DNA of 64,000 nt from WHSO01 sp963732875 (GCA_963732875.1 CAVTBD010000002.1:558001-622000); one strand, 5' to 3'; shown: positions 25,240 through 34,968, numbered from the stretch's first letter. Notes: generated by a model from the letters alone, not told the origin. Made by a program: numbers and translations.

Positions 25240-26283
25240 CTACTCTTTCTTCTTCTTTTTCGATTTTTTCTTCTTTTTCTTCTTCTGAGGCATGGCGGCT
25301 TTAGCCTTGGCGACCAGGGCCGGCGGCGCGTTGATGGTGTCGTTGACGATCTCGGCCACTTCGTCCGCCGTCATGGGATCGAGATCGAGGTGCTGCTTGT
25401 CGATCTCGGCGAGGAATCCCTTGTCCTTCATGGTTGCGGCAAAGGCGGTGCGAAGCTCGGCGACGCGCTCGGCCGGCAGGCCCGGCGGCGCGAGATAGGG
25501 ACGGCCCAGCGCGATCGGCGAGGAGATCAGCTTGAGCACCCTGCGCTCGTCGTCGTTTCGGGCGAGCTCGGTCAACAGCGGCACGCCGGGCAGGGTCTTC
25601 TCGCGCTTGCCACCCACCTGGACCAGGAACACGATCTTCTTGTCGCGTATCCAGTCCGAATGCTGGCTGACGAGCGAGCCATAGCTGCCGCTCCGTGCCT
25701 GCACCTCACCACGTTCGAACGCGATGTCGACCGCCGAAGAGCTCTTGTAGCCGGTGACGATCTTGAACTTCGTGTCGAGGAGATGGTTCATCACCGCCGG
25801 AAAGATGACGATGCTCGAGGCAGGTCCGGTGCCGCCCAGAATCACTTCCTTCTTCATCACGTCCTGGATGCTCTTCACGCCCGCGTCGCTGCGCGCGATG
25901 GTGATGGAGTTGGAGTTGCCGGTCGAGCCCAGCCAGTTAAACTTGCGCGCATCGAACCGCACGCCGCGTCCGTCCGCCACCTGGTGCAGCGGGATCGCGT
26001 TGTTGATGGTGGCGATGGCGGTCCCGTCCTTGGGCGCGACGTTATACATGTAGTTGGTGGCGAGCACATTGCCGCCGCCGGGCATGTTCTGGACGATCAT
26101 CACCGGCGTGCCGGCGAGATGTTTCGGCATGTGGCGCGCAATCGTCCGTGCGATGCGATCGTAGGAGCCACCGACGCCGGTGCTGGTGATAACGGTTACC
26201 GTCTTGCCCTTGTAGAAATCGGCGGCGGATGCCGGCAAGGCGGCGAGCGCCAGCGCCAGGCCGCAGAGAATGGATCGATACAT
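25240..26283 (-). CDS. Bug/TctC-family periplasmic receptor with lysine tail (cassette A)
   Basis: A 347-residue extracytoplasmic receptor of the tripartite tricarboxylate transporter type. A signal peptide (MYRSILCGLALALAALPASA, then ADFYKGK) is followed by the Bug fold: VTVITSTGVGGSYDRIART, NMPGGGNVLATNYMYNVAPK, GTGPASSIVIF. Bug proteins bind organic acids, often aromatic or dicarboxylic. It ends in an unusual run of 12 lysines and one serine (KKKKKKKSKKKKK, then E). The lysine codons are a mix of AAA and AAG. No TctA/TctB subunits are near. It is the last gene of cassette A and clearly paralogous to the receptor of cassette B. Confidence 0.85.
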   Translation of the reverse strand: MYRSILCGLALALAALPASAADFYKGKTVTVITSTGVGGSYDRIARTIARHMPKHLAGTPVMIVQNMPGGGNVLATNYMYNVAPKDGTAIATINNAIPLHQVADGRGVRFDARKFNWLGSTGNSNSITIARSDAGVKSIQDVMKKEVILGGTGPASSIVIFPAVMNHLLDTKFKIVTGYKSSSAVDIAFERGEVQARSGSYGSLVSQHSDWIRDKKIVFLVQVGGKREKTLPGVPLLTELARNDDERRVLKLISSPIALGRPYLAPPGLPAERVAELRTAFAATMKDKGFLAEIDKQHLDLDPMTADEVAEIVNDTINAPPALVAKAKAAMPQKKKKKKKSKKKKKE

Positions 26284-26320
26284 GGAAGCCCCCCGTTGTG
26301 GTTCTGTCGAAGGTATAGGA

Positions 26321-26342
26321 CGGCCCGGCCGTTCCCGGGCCG
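26321..26342 (-). other. hairpin between TPP enzyme and receptor genes
   Basis: An 8-bp stem CGGCCCGG/CCGGGCCG with a 6-nt loop lies in the 65-bp gap between the cassette A TPP gene and its receptor. It has no T-tract, so it may stabilise or process the message rather than end it. Confidence 0.4.
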
Positions 26343-26348
26343 GTCTCG

Positions 26349-27988
26349 TTACTGGTAACGCGAAAAGTCGTAGCCTTCCTTGGCGACGATCTCGAGCAGG
26401 TACGGCCTGCCGCCCGACGTGGTATCGAGCGCCTCCTTGACCGCACCGGCAATGTCGGCGGGCTTGTCCACCCGCCGCGAGGGCACGTTCAGCCCTTCCG
26501 CGACCTTGGAATAATTGCCGCCGACCGAGAGCGCCCCATACTTGCGCGGTCGAGGTTTCCATCACCGCGCGCTCGCAGGCCATGACGCCGTTGTTGAAGA
26601 CGACCGTGAGGATGGCGATGCCGTTACGCGAGGCGGTCTCGATGTCCATGCCGGTCATGCCGAACGAGCAATCGCCCATGATGTTCATGCACAGCTTGTC
26701 GGGTGATGCGAGCTTGGCGCCGAGCGTGATGCCGAGACCGTAGCCGAGCTGGGTCGACTTGCCCCAGCCCATGTAGCTGCCGGCCTTCGTGGTCTCCCAC
26801 CACGGCAGGGTCTGCTCGCGCGGGCTGCCGGAGTCATGGGTGACGATGGCGTTGTCCCGGTCGACCTGCTTGAGCAGCTCGCCGATGACGCGGTACTGAT
26901 TGATCGGTACCTCGTCGGATTCGAAGTGCTTCTTCCATTCCGCCTTCCACGCCTTCTTGATCTCGGCGATTTCGTCCTTGAGCACCGTGAGCGCGTTACC
27001 ACTGCCGCCCTTCTTCTGGCGGCCGACCTCCTCGATCAGCGCGTCGATCACCAGCGTGGCATCGCCCACCAGCGCATGGTCGGCGCGGTAATCCTTGTTG
27101 ATGTCGCCGGCGTCGTTGGTGGAATGGATGATCTTCTTGCCCCTGGGCACCGGCGGCCCGAATGACGTCTTGGTCAGGCTCGAGCCGATGGCGCAGACGA
27201 GGTCGGCGCGGTTCATGTATTCGGCGAACATCTTGGAGCGCGAGCGGGTCGAGCCGCCGAGCGCCAGCGGATGGGCGTCGGGCATCGCGCTCTTGCCGGG
27301 ATTGGTGCAGACCACGGGCGCCGGGCAGCATCTCCGCCAGCGCCAGCAGGCGGTCGCCCGCCTCGGCATAGATCACGCCCTGCCCCGCCCACAGGATCGG
27401 GTTCTTGGCGGCGAGCAGCATCCGTGCCGCTTCCTTGACCGCGTCCGGATCGGGCGCGGTGCGCATGACCGGCACCGGCACGTAGTCGAGCTTGCCGTCG
27501 TAGTCGGCCTCGAACACCGCGGTCGGCACCTCGACCAGCACCGGGCCCGGCTTGCCGCTGCGCATGGCCTGATACGCGCGGCGCATGACGTCGGGAATTT
27601 CCTGGGGCGAATGGACCATGGCCGACCACTTGGTCACCGGGCGGTAGACCTCCGCCGCACGGAAGGTCGGGCGGATGTACTGGCGCTCGCCCGAGAACCC
27701 GGCCGGAATCACCAGCATCGGCACGTTCTCGGAATAGGCCTGGGCGACACCGGCAAAGGCGTTCTCGATGCCGGGACCGTGCTGGGCCGCAAACACGCCG
27801 TTCTGCTTGCCGTGGCGGATGCGCGAGAAGCCGTCGGCCATGCCGACGCCGATGCGTTCCTGGCGGCACAGGATCGGCCGGATGTCGATCTCGGCACAGG
27901 CGTCGATCAGGGCGTTACGAGGGTAACAGGCAAGGAACTCCGTCCCTTCCCGCTTGAGGATTTGTGCAATGACTTGGGCGCCGTTCAT
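26349..27988 (-). pseudogene. TPP-dependent enzyme, cassette A, two frameshifts
   Basis: Homologous along its length to the intact TPP enzyme of cassette B (30454-32094). The N-terminal frame runs to LALAEMLPG, then breaks; the middle (PVVCTNPGKSAMPDAHPLAL) continues in another frame. A second break after ERAVMETST moves the end (KYGALSVGGNYSKVAEG to EGYDFSRYQ) into a third. Each break is repaired by removing one base, near 27320-27326 and 26545-26549; the repaired gene gives 545 residues, against 546 in copy B. The TPP motif reads GDCSFGMTGM... to FNN with Cys in place of the usual Gly. Either this is a decayed duplicate or both breaks are sequencing errors. The function of the family is discussed under copy B. 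Confidence 0.8.
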
Positions 27989-28026
27989 TTACTCTTATCT
28001 TTCCTTCTGTTCGGGGTGTGTCTCGG

Positions 28027-29263
28027 TCAGGCGTCGGTGCGGACCAGCTCGCTCACGTCTTTCGCCGGGAAGGGTGTGCCCTTGGGCGCTTCGAAGCGCT
28101 TCGAGCGGACCCGGAAGCTGTCGGGCTTGAGACCCGGCAGGAGCTTGCCCGCGGCATGATCATTGAGCGTATCGAGCAGCAGACGGCGGATCTTGACGAT
28201 CGCCGAGTCGCTCGACGAGAAGATGCTCCAGCGTGCGGTCGGAAATCGGCCCCATGGATTCCTGGATGCCGCAGTCCTGCGCACCAAGCCCCTTGATGCC
28301 GGTGAACGACTTACCGCTCGACTGCAACGCGCGGTCGATCATGTAATCGTTGGCCTTGTTGAGGATGGCCCGGTCGCTGCCAGGGAAGTTCTCGGTATGG
28401 ATGCCCTCGAAGTTCTTCGAGCGTTCCAGCTCCTCCTCGGTGAAAGGCCGGTCGGGATGGAAATCGATGCTGTAGAGCATGGTGTTCTCGTCGTCGATCG
28501 GCATCCACATATGGGCGGCATGGGGCACCGACGAGATGATCTTGTGGAACGGCATCAGCATCACGTTGATATTCCAATGAATCTCGTCGCCGCCAAGGTC
28601 GCGGCCGGTGCCGACGACGAAACCGAAGTCCATGGGTACGACCTCATAGAACGACGGCACCACGCGGCGGCTGCTCTCGACGCTGCCGCCGTGCAGGAAG
28701 GTCAGGTGCGGTGCATCGAAGCCGCCCTCGACGCCCTGCAGCCAGTTGCATTCCTGGATGTGGCGCGTGGGGTGACGCTGTTCCGGTGGCACCCTTGTCC
28801 ATTCGAGATCCGGGAACTCCGGCTTCAGCTCGGGCGGGCCCATGTAGGCCCACACCACGCTACCCCGCTCGATGCAGGGATAGGCCTTGATCTGGAGCTG
28901 CTTCTTGATCGCCGCCACCTGGGTTTCGCCCGACGGCGGCACGCAGGGAACGTCCACGCAGTTACCGTCCACGTCGAACTTGATGCCGTGATAGACGCAG
29001 CGCAGCCCGCATTCCTCGTTGCGCCCAAAGAACATCGAGGCAGTACGGTGCGGGCAGCGCTCGTCGAGAAGCCCCACCCGTCCCTTGGTGTCGCGGAACA
29101 CCACCAGGTTTTCGCACAGGAGCTTCACCCGTATGGGCGGCGAATCGGGCCTCTCGATCTGGTTCGAGAACACCACCGGGACCCAGTAGCGGCGCATCAG
29201 ATCACCCATGGGGGTGCCGGGGCCGACGCGCGTCAGCAGTTCGTTTTCTTCGCGAGAGAGCAT
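28027..29263 (-). pseudogene. Rieske oxygenase alpha subunit, cassette A, C-terminal frameshift
   Basis: A Rieske non-heme iron oxygenase with start MLSREENELLTRVGPGTPMG. The [2Fe-2S] site is complete: CPH (Cys70, His72) and CVYH (Cys89, His92). The mononuclear iron site shows as FDAPHLTFLH (His186, His191). The frame shifts near residue 350 (about 28216): the uncorrected frame stops at 28160 with 367 residues, while removing one base gives 411 residues whose C-terminus (KIRRLLLDTLNDHAAGK) aligns with copy B. The catalytic core is intact even without correction, so it may be functional. This type (phthalate 4,5-dioxygenase-like) hydroxylates aromatic rings or demethylates, and needs a reductase that is not encoded here. 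Confidence 0.8.
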
Positions 29264-29309
29264 GGCAAGTCTCCTGTTACGCTCAGGTGTGACGCATGAG
29301 TTATGCCAT

Positions 29310-29336
29310 GGCGCCGGACCTCTCGGGCCCGGCGCC
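29310..29336 (-). terminator. hairpin separating the two cassettes
   Basis: On the minus strand a stem of 11 bp with one mismatch (GGCGCCGGGCC/GGTCCGGCGCC, 5-nt loop) lies 9 bp after the stop of the cassette B receptor and before the Rieske gene of cassette A. There is no T-tract. It may limit read-through between the two cassettes. Confidence 0.4.
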
Positions 29337-29344
29337 GGCCGGGA

Positions 29345-30403
29345 TCAGCTCTTCTTTTTCTTCTTCTTGGACTTCTTTTTCGGCATCAGGGCACGCGCCG
29401 CCGCAATCGCTTCCGGCGAAGCGTGGATAGTCTCGCTGACGATCTGGGTCAGCTCCTCGCCGCTGACCGGGTCGATCTCGAGGCGCATTTTCTTAGCATC
29501 GGCCTGAAAGCCCTTGTCGTTCATGGCGTCGAGCAGCGCCTTGCGCAATTGGGCGACGCGCTCCTGCGGCACGCCCGGAGGAGCGAGATACGGGCGGCCC
29601 AGTCCGATCGGAGACGAGATCAGCTTGAGGATCTCGCGCTGCTTGGCGTCCTTGGCAAGGTCAGTCAGGAGCGGCACGTTGCCGGGAATCGCCTTGTCCT
29701 TCTTGGCGCCGACCTGCACCAGCAGGTTGATCTTCTTCTGGGTGATCCAGTCGGGATGCTCGCTGTTGAACGAGGTATAGCTGCCGGTACGGCCCTGAAC
29801 CTCGCCGCGTTCCATGGCGATGTCGATGCCCTGGACCGACTTGTAGCCGATCAGGACCTTGAACTTGGTGCCGAGCACCTTGTTCATGATGGTCGGGTAG
29901 ATGACGATGCTCGACGCTGGCCCCGTGCCACCGTAGATGACTTCTTTGTTCATGGCATCCTGGATCGTCTTGATCCCGGCGGTGTGCCAAACGATGGCGA
30001 CTGAATTGTAGTTGCCGGTCGAGCCGAGCCAGTTGAATTTGCTGGCATCGTAACGCACGCCGCGGCCGTCGATCACCTGGTGCAACGGAATCGAGTTGTT
30101 GATCGTGCCGATGGTGGTGCCGTCCTTGGGCGCGACGTTATAAAGGAAGTTGGTCGCCAGCACGTTGCCCGCCCCCGGCATCGCCTTGACGATAATCTCG
30201 GGCTTGCCCTCCAGATGTGCCGGCATGTAGCGCTTGAAAATGCGGGCGATGTTGCCGTAGCTGCCGAAGCCGCCCGTGGATACGATGATCGTGATGGTCT
30301 TGCCCTTGTAGAAGGCGTCGGCCACCGCGGATTGGACACCGAGCGCACCAGCGCAGGCCACGGTGAGCGCGGCGACCGTGGTAACGCGTACGATGCTTTT
30401 CAT
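29345..30403 (-). CDS. Bug/TctC-family periplasmic receptor with lysine tail (cassette B)
   Basis: A 352-residue receptor closely related to that of cassette A; both share long identical stretches such as GGTGPASSIVI, LGSTGN and SSPI-LGRPYLAPPG. It has a signal peptide (MKSIVRVTTVAALTVACAGA, ending before DAFYKGK) and a full Bug fold. The C-terminus again is lysine-rich (MPKKKSKKKKKKS), with mixed AAA/AAG codons. It is intact, in contrast to its cassette's Rieske gene. It likely binds an organic acid for uptake or sensing; no transporter membrane subunits accompany it. Confidence 0.87.
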   Translation of the reverse strand: MKSIVRVTTVAALTVACAGALGVQSAVADAFYKGKTITIIVSTGGFGSYGNIARIFKRYMPAHLEGKPEIIVKAMPGAGNVLATNFLYNVAPKDGTTIGTINNSIPLHQVIDGRGVRYDASKFNWLGSTGNYNSVAIVWHTAGIKTIQDAMNKEVIYGGTGPASSIVIYPTIMNKVLGTKFKVLIGYKSVQGIDIAMERGEVQGRTGSYTSFNSEHPDWITQKKINLLVQVGAKKDKAIPGNVPLLTDLAKDAKQREILKLISSPIGLGRPYLAPPGVPQERVAQLRKALLDAMNDKGFQADAKKMRLEIDPVSGEELTQIVSETIHASPEAIAAARALMPKKKSKKKKKKS

Positions 30404-30453
30404 TGAGACCTCCCTGTATCGATTCGTTGCGTCGCTTTGTTTTCCTGAACGTC

Positions 30454-32094
30454 CTAGTACGGATAGTCGGAGAACTCGTAGCCTTCCTTGGCCATGATCT
30501 CGAGCAGGAAGGGGGAGCCCTTTTCGGTCGTATCCACGGCCTCCTTGATGGCGGGAATGATTTCAGCCGGCTTCTCCACGCGCCGCGACGGCACATTGAG
30601 GGATTCCGCGAGCTTGGCATAGTTGCCGCCGACCGCGAGCGAGTTGAACTTGCGGATTGAGGTTCCCATGACATGGCGCTCTGCCGCCATGACGCCGTTG
30701 TTGAAGACCACCGTCAGGATCGCGATACGGTTGCGCGATGCGGTCTCGATATCCATCCCGGTCATGCCAATGGCGCAGTCGCCCATGACGTTGATGCAGA
30801 GTTTTTCCGGTGCCGCCATCTTGGCGCCCATGGTGATGCCGAGGCCGTAGCCGAGTTGGGTCGATTTGCCCCACCCCATGTAGGAGCCGGATTTCGTGGT
30901 CTGCCAGAACGGCAGGAGCTGCTTGCGCGGACTGCCGGAATCGTGGGTAACGATGGTGTCGCCGGGATCGACCGTGCGCATCAGGTCCCGAATGACACGG
31001 TACTGGTTGATCGGCACCTCGTCGGAATCGAGCTGGCCCGCCCATTCGGCGAGCCAGTCCTTCTTGATCGCCGCGATCTCGCTTTCGAGCGCGGTGCGCG
31101 CCTTGCCGTTGTCGCCCCTGCGCTGGCGGCCGACCTCGGCGATCAACGCGTCGAGGACCAGCGCCGCATCTCCCACCAGCGCGCATGCCGTCGGATAGTC
31201 CTTGTTGATGTCGCCGGCATCGTTAGTGGAATGGATGATGGTCTTGCCGGGCGGCATGCTCGGCCCGAACGAGGTCTTGGTGAGGCTCGAACCAATCGCC
31301 AGCACCACGTCGGCGCGGCCGAGCATCACCGAGTACATCTTGGGCTGCATGCGCGTGGACGCCCCAAGCGCGAGCGGATGGGCGTCGGGCAACGCGCTCT
31401 TGCCGGGATTGGTGCACACCACCGGCGCCGGCACCAGTTCGGCGAGCGCGGCCAGCCGGTCGCCCGCTTCGGCGTAGATCACCCCCTGCCCCGCCCAGAT
31501 CACTGGGTTCCCGGCGGCGAGCAGCATCCGCGCCGCCGCCTTGACCGCATCGGGGTCCGGCGCCGTGCGCAGCACCGGCACCGGCACGTAGTCGATCCGG
31601 CCTTCGAACTCCGCGTCGAGCACGTCGATCGGAGCTTCCACCAGCACGGGACCGGGCTTGCCGCTGCGCAGTGCCTGATAGGCGCGGCGCATGACGTCGG
31701 GAATCTCCTGCACCGTATGGGCCATGGCCGACCACTTAGTCACCGGGCGCAGTACCTCGGCGGCACGGAAGGTCGGGCGGATGTACTGGCGCCGGGCAGG
31801 GTAGCCGGACGGGATCACGAGGATCGGCACGTTCTCGGAATAGGCCTGCGCAATGCCACCGAATGCGTTCTCGATGCCGGGCCCCTGCTGCGCTGCGAAC
31901 ACGCCGTTCTGGCGACCGTGGCGGATGCGCGAGAAACCGTCAGCCATGCCGACACCGACGCGCTCCTGACGGCACAGGATGGGTCTTATATCGATCTCGG
32001 CGCAGGCATCGATCACCGGATTCCGGGGATAGCAGGCCAGAAACTCGGTGCCTTCCCGCTTGAGGATTTCGGCGATGACATCCGCACCATTCAT
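30454..32094 (-). CDS. TPP-dependent 2-ketoacid/acyl-CoA lyase-like enzyme (cassette B)
   Basis: A 546-residue intact TPP enzyme of the acetolactate synthase/decarboxylase superfamily. The N-terminal PYR domain has the activating Glu in CRQERVGVGMADG, the middle domain the DAGDIN-type nucleotide fold, and the PP domain GDCAIGMTGMDIETASR to VVFNNG. The TPP motif is GDC-N24-NN, with Cys where Gly is usual. The phrase GMTGMDIET resembles oxalyl-CoA decarboxylase and 2-hydroxyacyl-CoA lyase, which also vary there. Actual reaction unknown: it may cleave a 2-keto or 2-hydroxyacyl product of the adjacent Rieske oxygenase. It lies 50 bp upstream of the receptor gene. Confidence 0.85.
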   Translation of the reverse strand: MNGADVIAEILKREGTEFLACYPRNPVIDACAEIDIRPILCRQERVGVGMADGFSRIRHGRQNGVFAAQQGPGIENAFGGIAQAYSENVPILVIPSGYPARRQYIRPTFRAAEVLRPVTKWSAMAHTVQEIPDVMRRAYQALRSGKPGPVLVEAPIDVLDAEFEGRIDYVPVPVLRTAPDPDAVKAAARMLLAAGNPVIWAGQGVIYAEAGDRLAALAELVPAPVVCTNPGKSALPDAHPLALGASTRMQPKMYSVMLGRADVVLAIGSSLTKTSFGPSMPPGKTIIHSTNDAGDINKDYPTACALVGDAALVLDALIAEVGRQRRGDNGKARTALESEIAAIKKDWLAEWAGQLDSDEVPINQYRVIRDLMRTVDPGDTIVTHDSGSPRKQLLPFWQTTKSGSYMGWGKSTQLGYGLGITMGAKMAAPEKLCINVMGDCAIGMTGMDIETASRNRIAILTVVFNNGVMAAERHVMGTSIRKFNSLAVGGNYAKLAESLNVPSRRVEKPAEIIPAIKEAVDTTEKGSPFLLEIMAKEGYEFSDYPY

Positions 32095-32205
32095 GAAAAA
32101 GCGTTCCTTCCTTCTTTAAGGCCACTCCGGCCAATTTCTGTCTTGTTCGAATGCGGCGGGCTCAGGCCACCCCGGCCGGCGAAATGGTACTTTCCCTGCT
32201 GCGGA

Positions 32206-33454
32206 CTATTCCGCGGCGGCGGGCGTGTCGATGCTGATGGCGCGCCGGACGGCTTCGTCGAAAGCGTTGCTCAACGGGGATTCGAAGCGGGCGGAGCGTA
32301 CCCGGTAGCTCGCCGCCGTCATGCCGGGGGGATTCTTGCCTGCGATGTGCTCACGCAGCGTCTTGAGCAGAAGCTGCCTGATCCGGGTAAGCGCCGCATC
32401 GCAGGGCAGCAGATGCTCCTGCGTGCGGTCGACGATCGGGCCCATGGACTCCTGCATCCCGCAATCCTGCACACCGAGGCCCTTGAGGCCGGTGAACGAC
32501 TTGCCGCTCGACTGCAACGTGCGATCGATCAGGTAATCGTTGCCCTTGTTCTGGACGGCGCGATCGGTGCCCGGAAAATTCTCCGTGTGGATGCCGCGCC
32601 AGGACGTCTCGCGCTCGAGTTCTTCCGCCGTGAACGGCTTGTAAGGATCGAAGTTGACGCTGTAGAGCATGGTGTTCTCGTCGTCCATCGGCATCCAGAT
32701 ATGCGCTGCCTTGGGAACCGACGGAATGATCTTGTGGAACGGCATCAGCATGACCTCCACGTGCCAGGAGTAATCGCCATTGCCGATCTCCCGCCCGCCG
32801 GTCGCCGCGAAACCGCCGTCGATGGGGAAAACCTCGTAGCGCGAAGGGACGATACGCCGGTGCTGATCGGTATTGCCCTTGCGCGCATCGACCGCACCCG
32901 AATGCAGAAACGACAGGTGCGCGGCATCGAAGCCGCCATCGAAGCCCTGCAGCCAGTTGCATTCCTGAATGTGACGAGTAGCGAAACGCTGTTCGCGCGG
33001 AACGTGAACCCACTCGAGATCGGGAAACTCCGGCTTCAGCTCGGCCGGGCCCATGTAGGCCCAGACCAGGTCGCCATGCTCGACGCAGGGATAGGCCTTG
33101 ATCTGGAGCTGCTTCTTGATCGCCGCCACCTGGGTCTCGCCCGACGGCGGCAGGCAGGGAACGTCGACGCAGTTGCCCTCCACGTCGAAAGCGCAGTCCG
33201 CATTCCTCGTTGCGCCCAAAGAACATCGAGGCGGTACGGTGCGGGCAGCGTTCGTCGAGAAGCCCCACCCGCCCCTTGGTGTCGCGGAACACCACCAGAT
33301 TCTCACCAAGCATCTTCACCCGGACCGGCGGCGAATCGGGCTCGGCGATCTGATGGGAGAACACGACCGGAACCCAGTAGCGGCGCATCAGCTCGCCCAT
33401 GGGCGTGCCAGGGCCGACGCGCGTCAGCAGTTCGTTCTCTTCCCGAGAGAGCAT
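32206..33454 (-). pseudogene. Rieske oxygenase alpha subunit, cassette B, 20-nt deletion in [2Fe-2S] motif
   Basis: Starts with MLSREENELLTRVGPGTPMG like copy A and keeps CPHRTASMFF, but at about 33188-33191 a 20-nt segment found in copy A is absent. The deletion removes the codons for CVYHGIK, i.e. the second Cys and His of the Rieske cluster, and shifts the frame. The downstream frame (FDVEGNCVDVPC to the C-terminus at 32206) is otherwise open and well conserved, including FDAAHLSFLH of the iron site. Without the second Cys-His pair no [2Fe-2S] cluster can form, so the gene is most likely dead. A 20-nt gap is harder to explain as a read error than the single-base shifts nearby. Confidence 0.85.
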
Positions 33455-33583
33455 CCTGGGCCTCCTTCGGGCCGGATTCCGGTCCGGCCTGTTCTTACTT
33501 TGAGTAGTGGATTATCCCCGCTGGAAGGACATTTTGAAATGCAAAAATCGGCGGTTCCGTATTACGGCCGCGCCCGGCCGGCG

Positions 33584-33620
33584 CAAAGAAAACGGCCCCC
33601 AGCAAGCAGCCGGAGGCCGT
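33584..33620 (-). terminator. terminator of the Bug receptor at 33643
   Basis: On the minus strand ACGGCCTCCGGC and its partner GCTGGGGGCCGT form a hairpin, followed by TTTTCTTT. It lies just after the receptor stop, and fits an intrinsic terminator that also isolates the downstream cassette B. Confidence 0.65.
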
Positions 33621-33642
33621 CATCAAGGTATTCAGATGGACG

Positions 33643-34968
33643 TCAGTTCTTGCAGGTCACTTCCTTGGCCTGCGTTCCCGAGCCGTAATAGTTGAGCTCG
33701 CAGGTCATGCCGACCTTGATGGCGGAACGCTTGGCCTTCTTGCCGTCGACCATGACCTTGGTCTTGGAGCCCGAGATGCTCGCCTTCAACTTGTTGCCGT
33801 GGCTAGAAATCGTGACGCCGCGGCCGCCCTTCTTGACGGCGACGACCTTGCCGGAATCGCGCACCAGCTTGACGACGGCCTTCTCGGTCTTGCCGTGGAA
33901 CTTCATCAGGTCGTTGACCTTGGCAAGCTTCTCCGGCGCGGTCGCCGCGATCTTGCCGATGATGTCCTGAATCTCCTTGCCGGTGACCAGCTCGACATCG
34001 CGGCGGGACTTTTTCGCGTCCGCCAGGAACTTCGTATCCTTGGTGGTTTCGACGAATGCCTTGCGCAGGGCTTCGACCCGAGCCTCCGGAACGCCGGTGA
34101 CGACGGCGAACGGCCGCCCCATGACGTTTCCGGCATGGGCGATCCTGAAGTAGTTATCCACGTCGGCGGTGGTGTAGCCGGGCTGCACGTGGGCGGGCGT
34201 AATGAAATCGAACAGGTTCGGCACGCCCATCTTGGCCAGTTCCGGATCGGGCGTGAACGCGATCTGGACGATCGGCTTGATCTTGCCTTCCTTCAGCATC
34301 TGCGTGGACTGCTCCTTGAAGGAGGCCCACGACTGGCACACACCATCCACCTCGCCACGCTCGATCGCAAGATGTACCGGCGGCGTCGACGGATAGCCCA
34401 TGATCAGCTTGAACTGGCCGCCGAGCAGCGCGTTGATCATGGCTGGATCGAACTCGGTCGTGTTGGGACCGGTGCTGCCCATGGTGAACTGACGCTTGAA
34501 CACGTCCTCGAACGACTTGATGCCGGTGCGGGTGGCGACACCACACACGCCGGCCTCGCTCGCGAGGCTCCCCAGCCACTGGAAGTCCTTGGCCTTGTAC
34601 TTCGGACCCGGTTGGCCGAGAAGCTGGACCAGCGCGACCTCGCGCTGCAGCCCACCGATCACGGTACCGTCCTTGGGCGCGACATTGACGATGAAGTTGG
34701 CCGCGACCACGGAGCCGGCCCCGTTCATGTCCTGGACGATGATCGACGGATTGCCGGGAATGTACCGGCCGATATGACGCCCCAGCATGCGGCCATAGGT
34801 GTCGTAGCCGCCGCCCGGTCCGGCGCCGACGATGATCTTGATCCGCTTGCCCTTATAGAACTGCGCGACGTCGTCCGCGGCAGACGCGCTGACGACCGCA
34901 GCAGCGGCGATGCCTAAACCCAAGGCCGCCGCACCGAGGCAGCGGGCCACAAGTGTGATGCGTGACAT
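33643..34968 (-). CDS. Bug/TctC-family receptor with extra C-terminal domain
   Basis: A 441-residue receptor, about 100 residues longer than a typical Bug protein. The signal peptide (MSRITLVARCLGAAALGLGI, ending in SASA) and the Bug fold (IIVGAGPGGGYDTYGRM, QDMNGAGSVVAANFIVNVAP, GSTGPNTTEFDP) are clear. The last ~80 residues (from KTEKAVVKLVRDSGK) form an extra beta-rich, basic domain with repeated V-x-G and K motifs and two cysteines (MTCELNYYG and EVTCKN). This domain resembles small exported 'K-x-VDGKKA' proteins and may bind metal or a surface. The ATG at 34968 begins the signal peptide. It ends in a terminator and is not part of the duplicated cassettes. Confidence 0.82.
   Translation of the reverse strand: MSRITLVARCLGAAALGLGIAAAAVVSASAADDVAQFYKGKRIKIIVGAGPGGGYDTYGRMLGRHIGRYIPGNPSIIVQDMNGAGSVVAANFIVNVAPKDGTVIGGLQREVALVQLLGQPGPKYKAKDFQWLGSLASEAGVCGVATRTGIKSFEDVFKRQFTMGSTGPNTTEFDPAMINALLGGQFKLIMGYPSTPPVHLAIERGEVDGVCQSWASFKEQSTQMLKEGKIKPIVQIAFTPDPELAKMGVPNLFDFITPAHVQPGYTTADVDNYFRIAHAGNVMGRPFAVVTGVPEARVEALRKAFVETTKDTKFLADAKKSRRDVELVTGKEIQDIIGKIAATAPEKLAKVNDLMKFHGKTEKAVVKLVRDSGKVVAVKKGGRGVTISSHGNKLKASISGSKTKVMVDGKKAKRSAIKVGMTCELNYYGSGTQAKEVTCKN

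Noticed and set aside
25240..25292. Poly-lysine tail as a homopolymer read error
   Set aside because: The codons alternate between AAA and AAG with Ser in between, and similar tails with different bases occur in two other receptor genes.
30673..33507. A 944-codon plus-strand frame antisense to cassette B
   Set aside because: It is a shadow of the TPP and Rieske genes with no ribosome site and no family motif.
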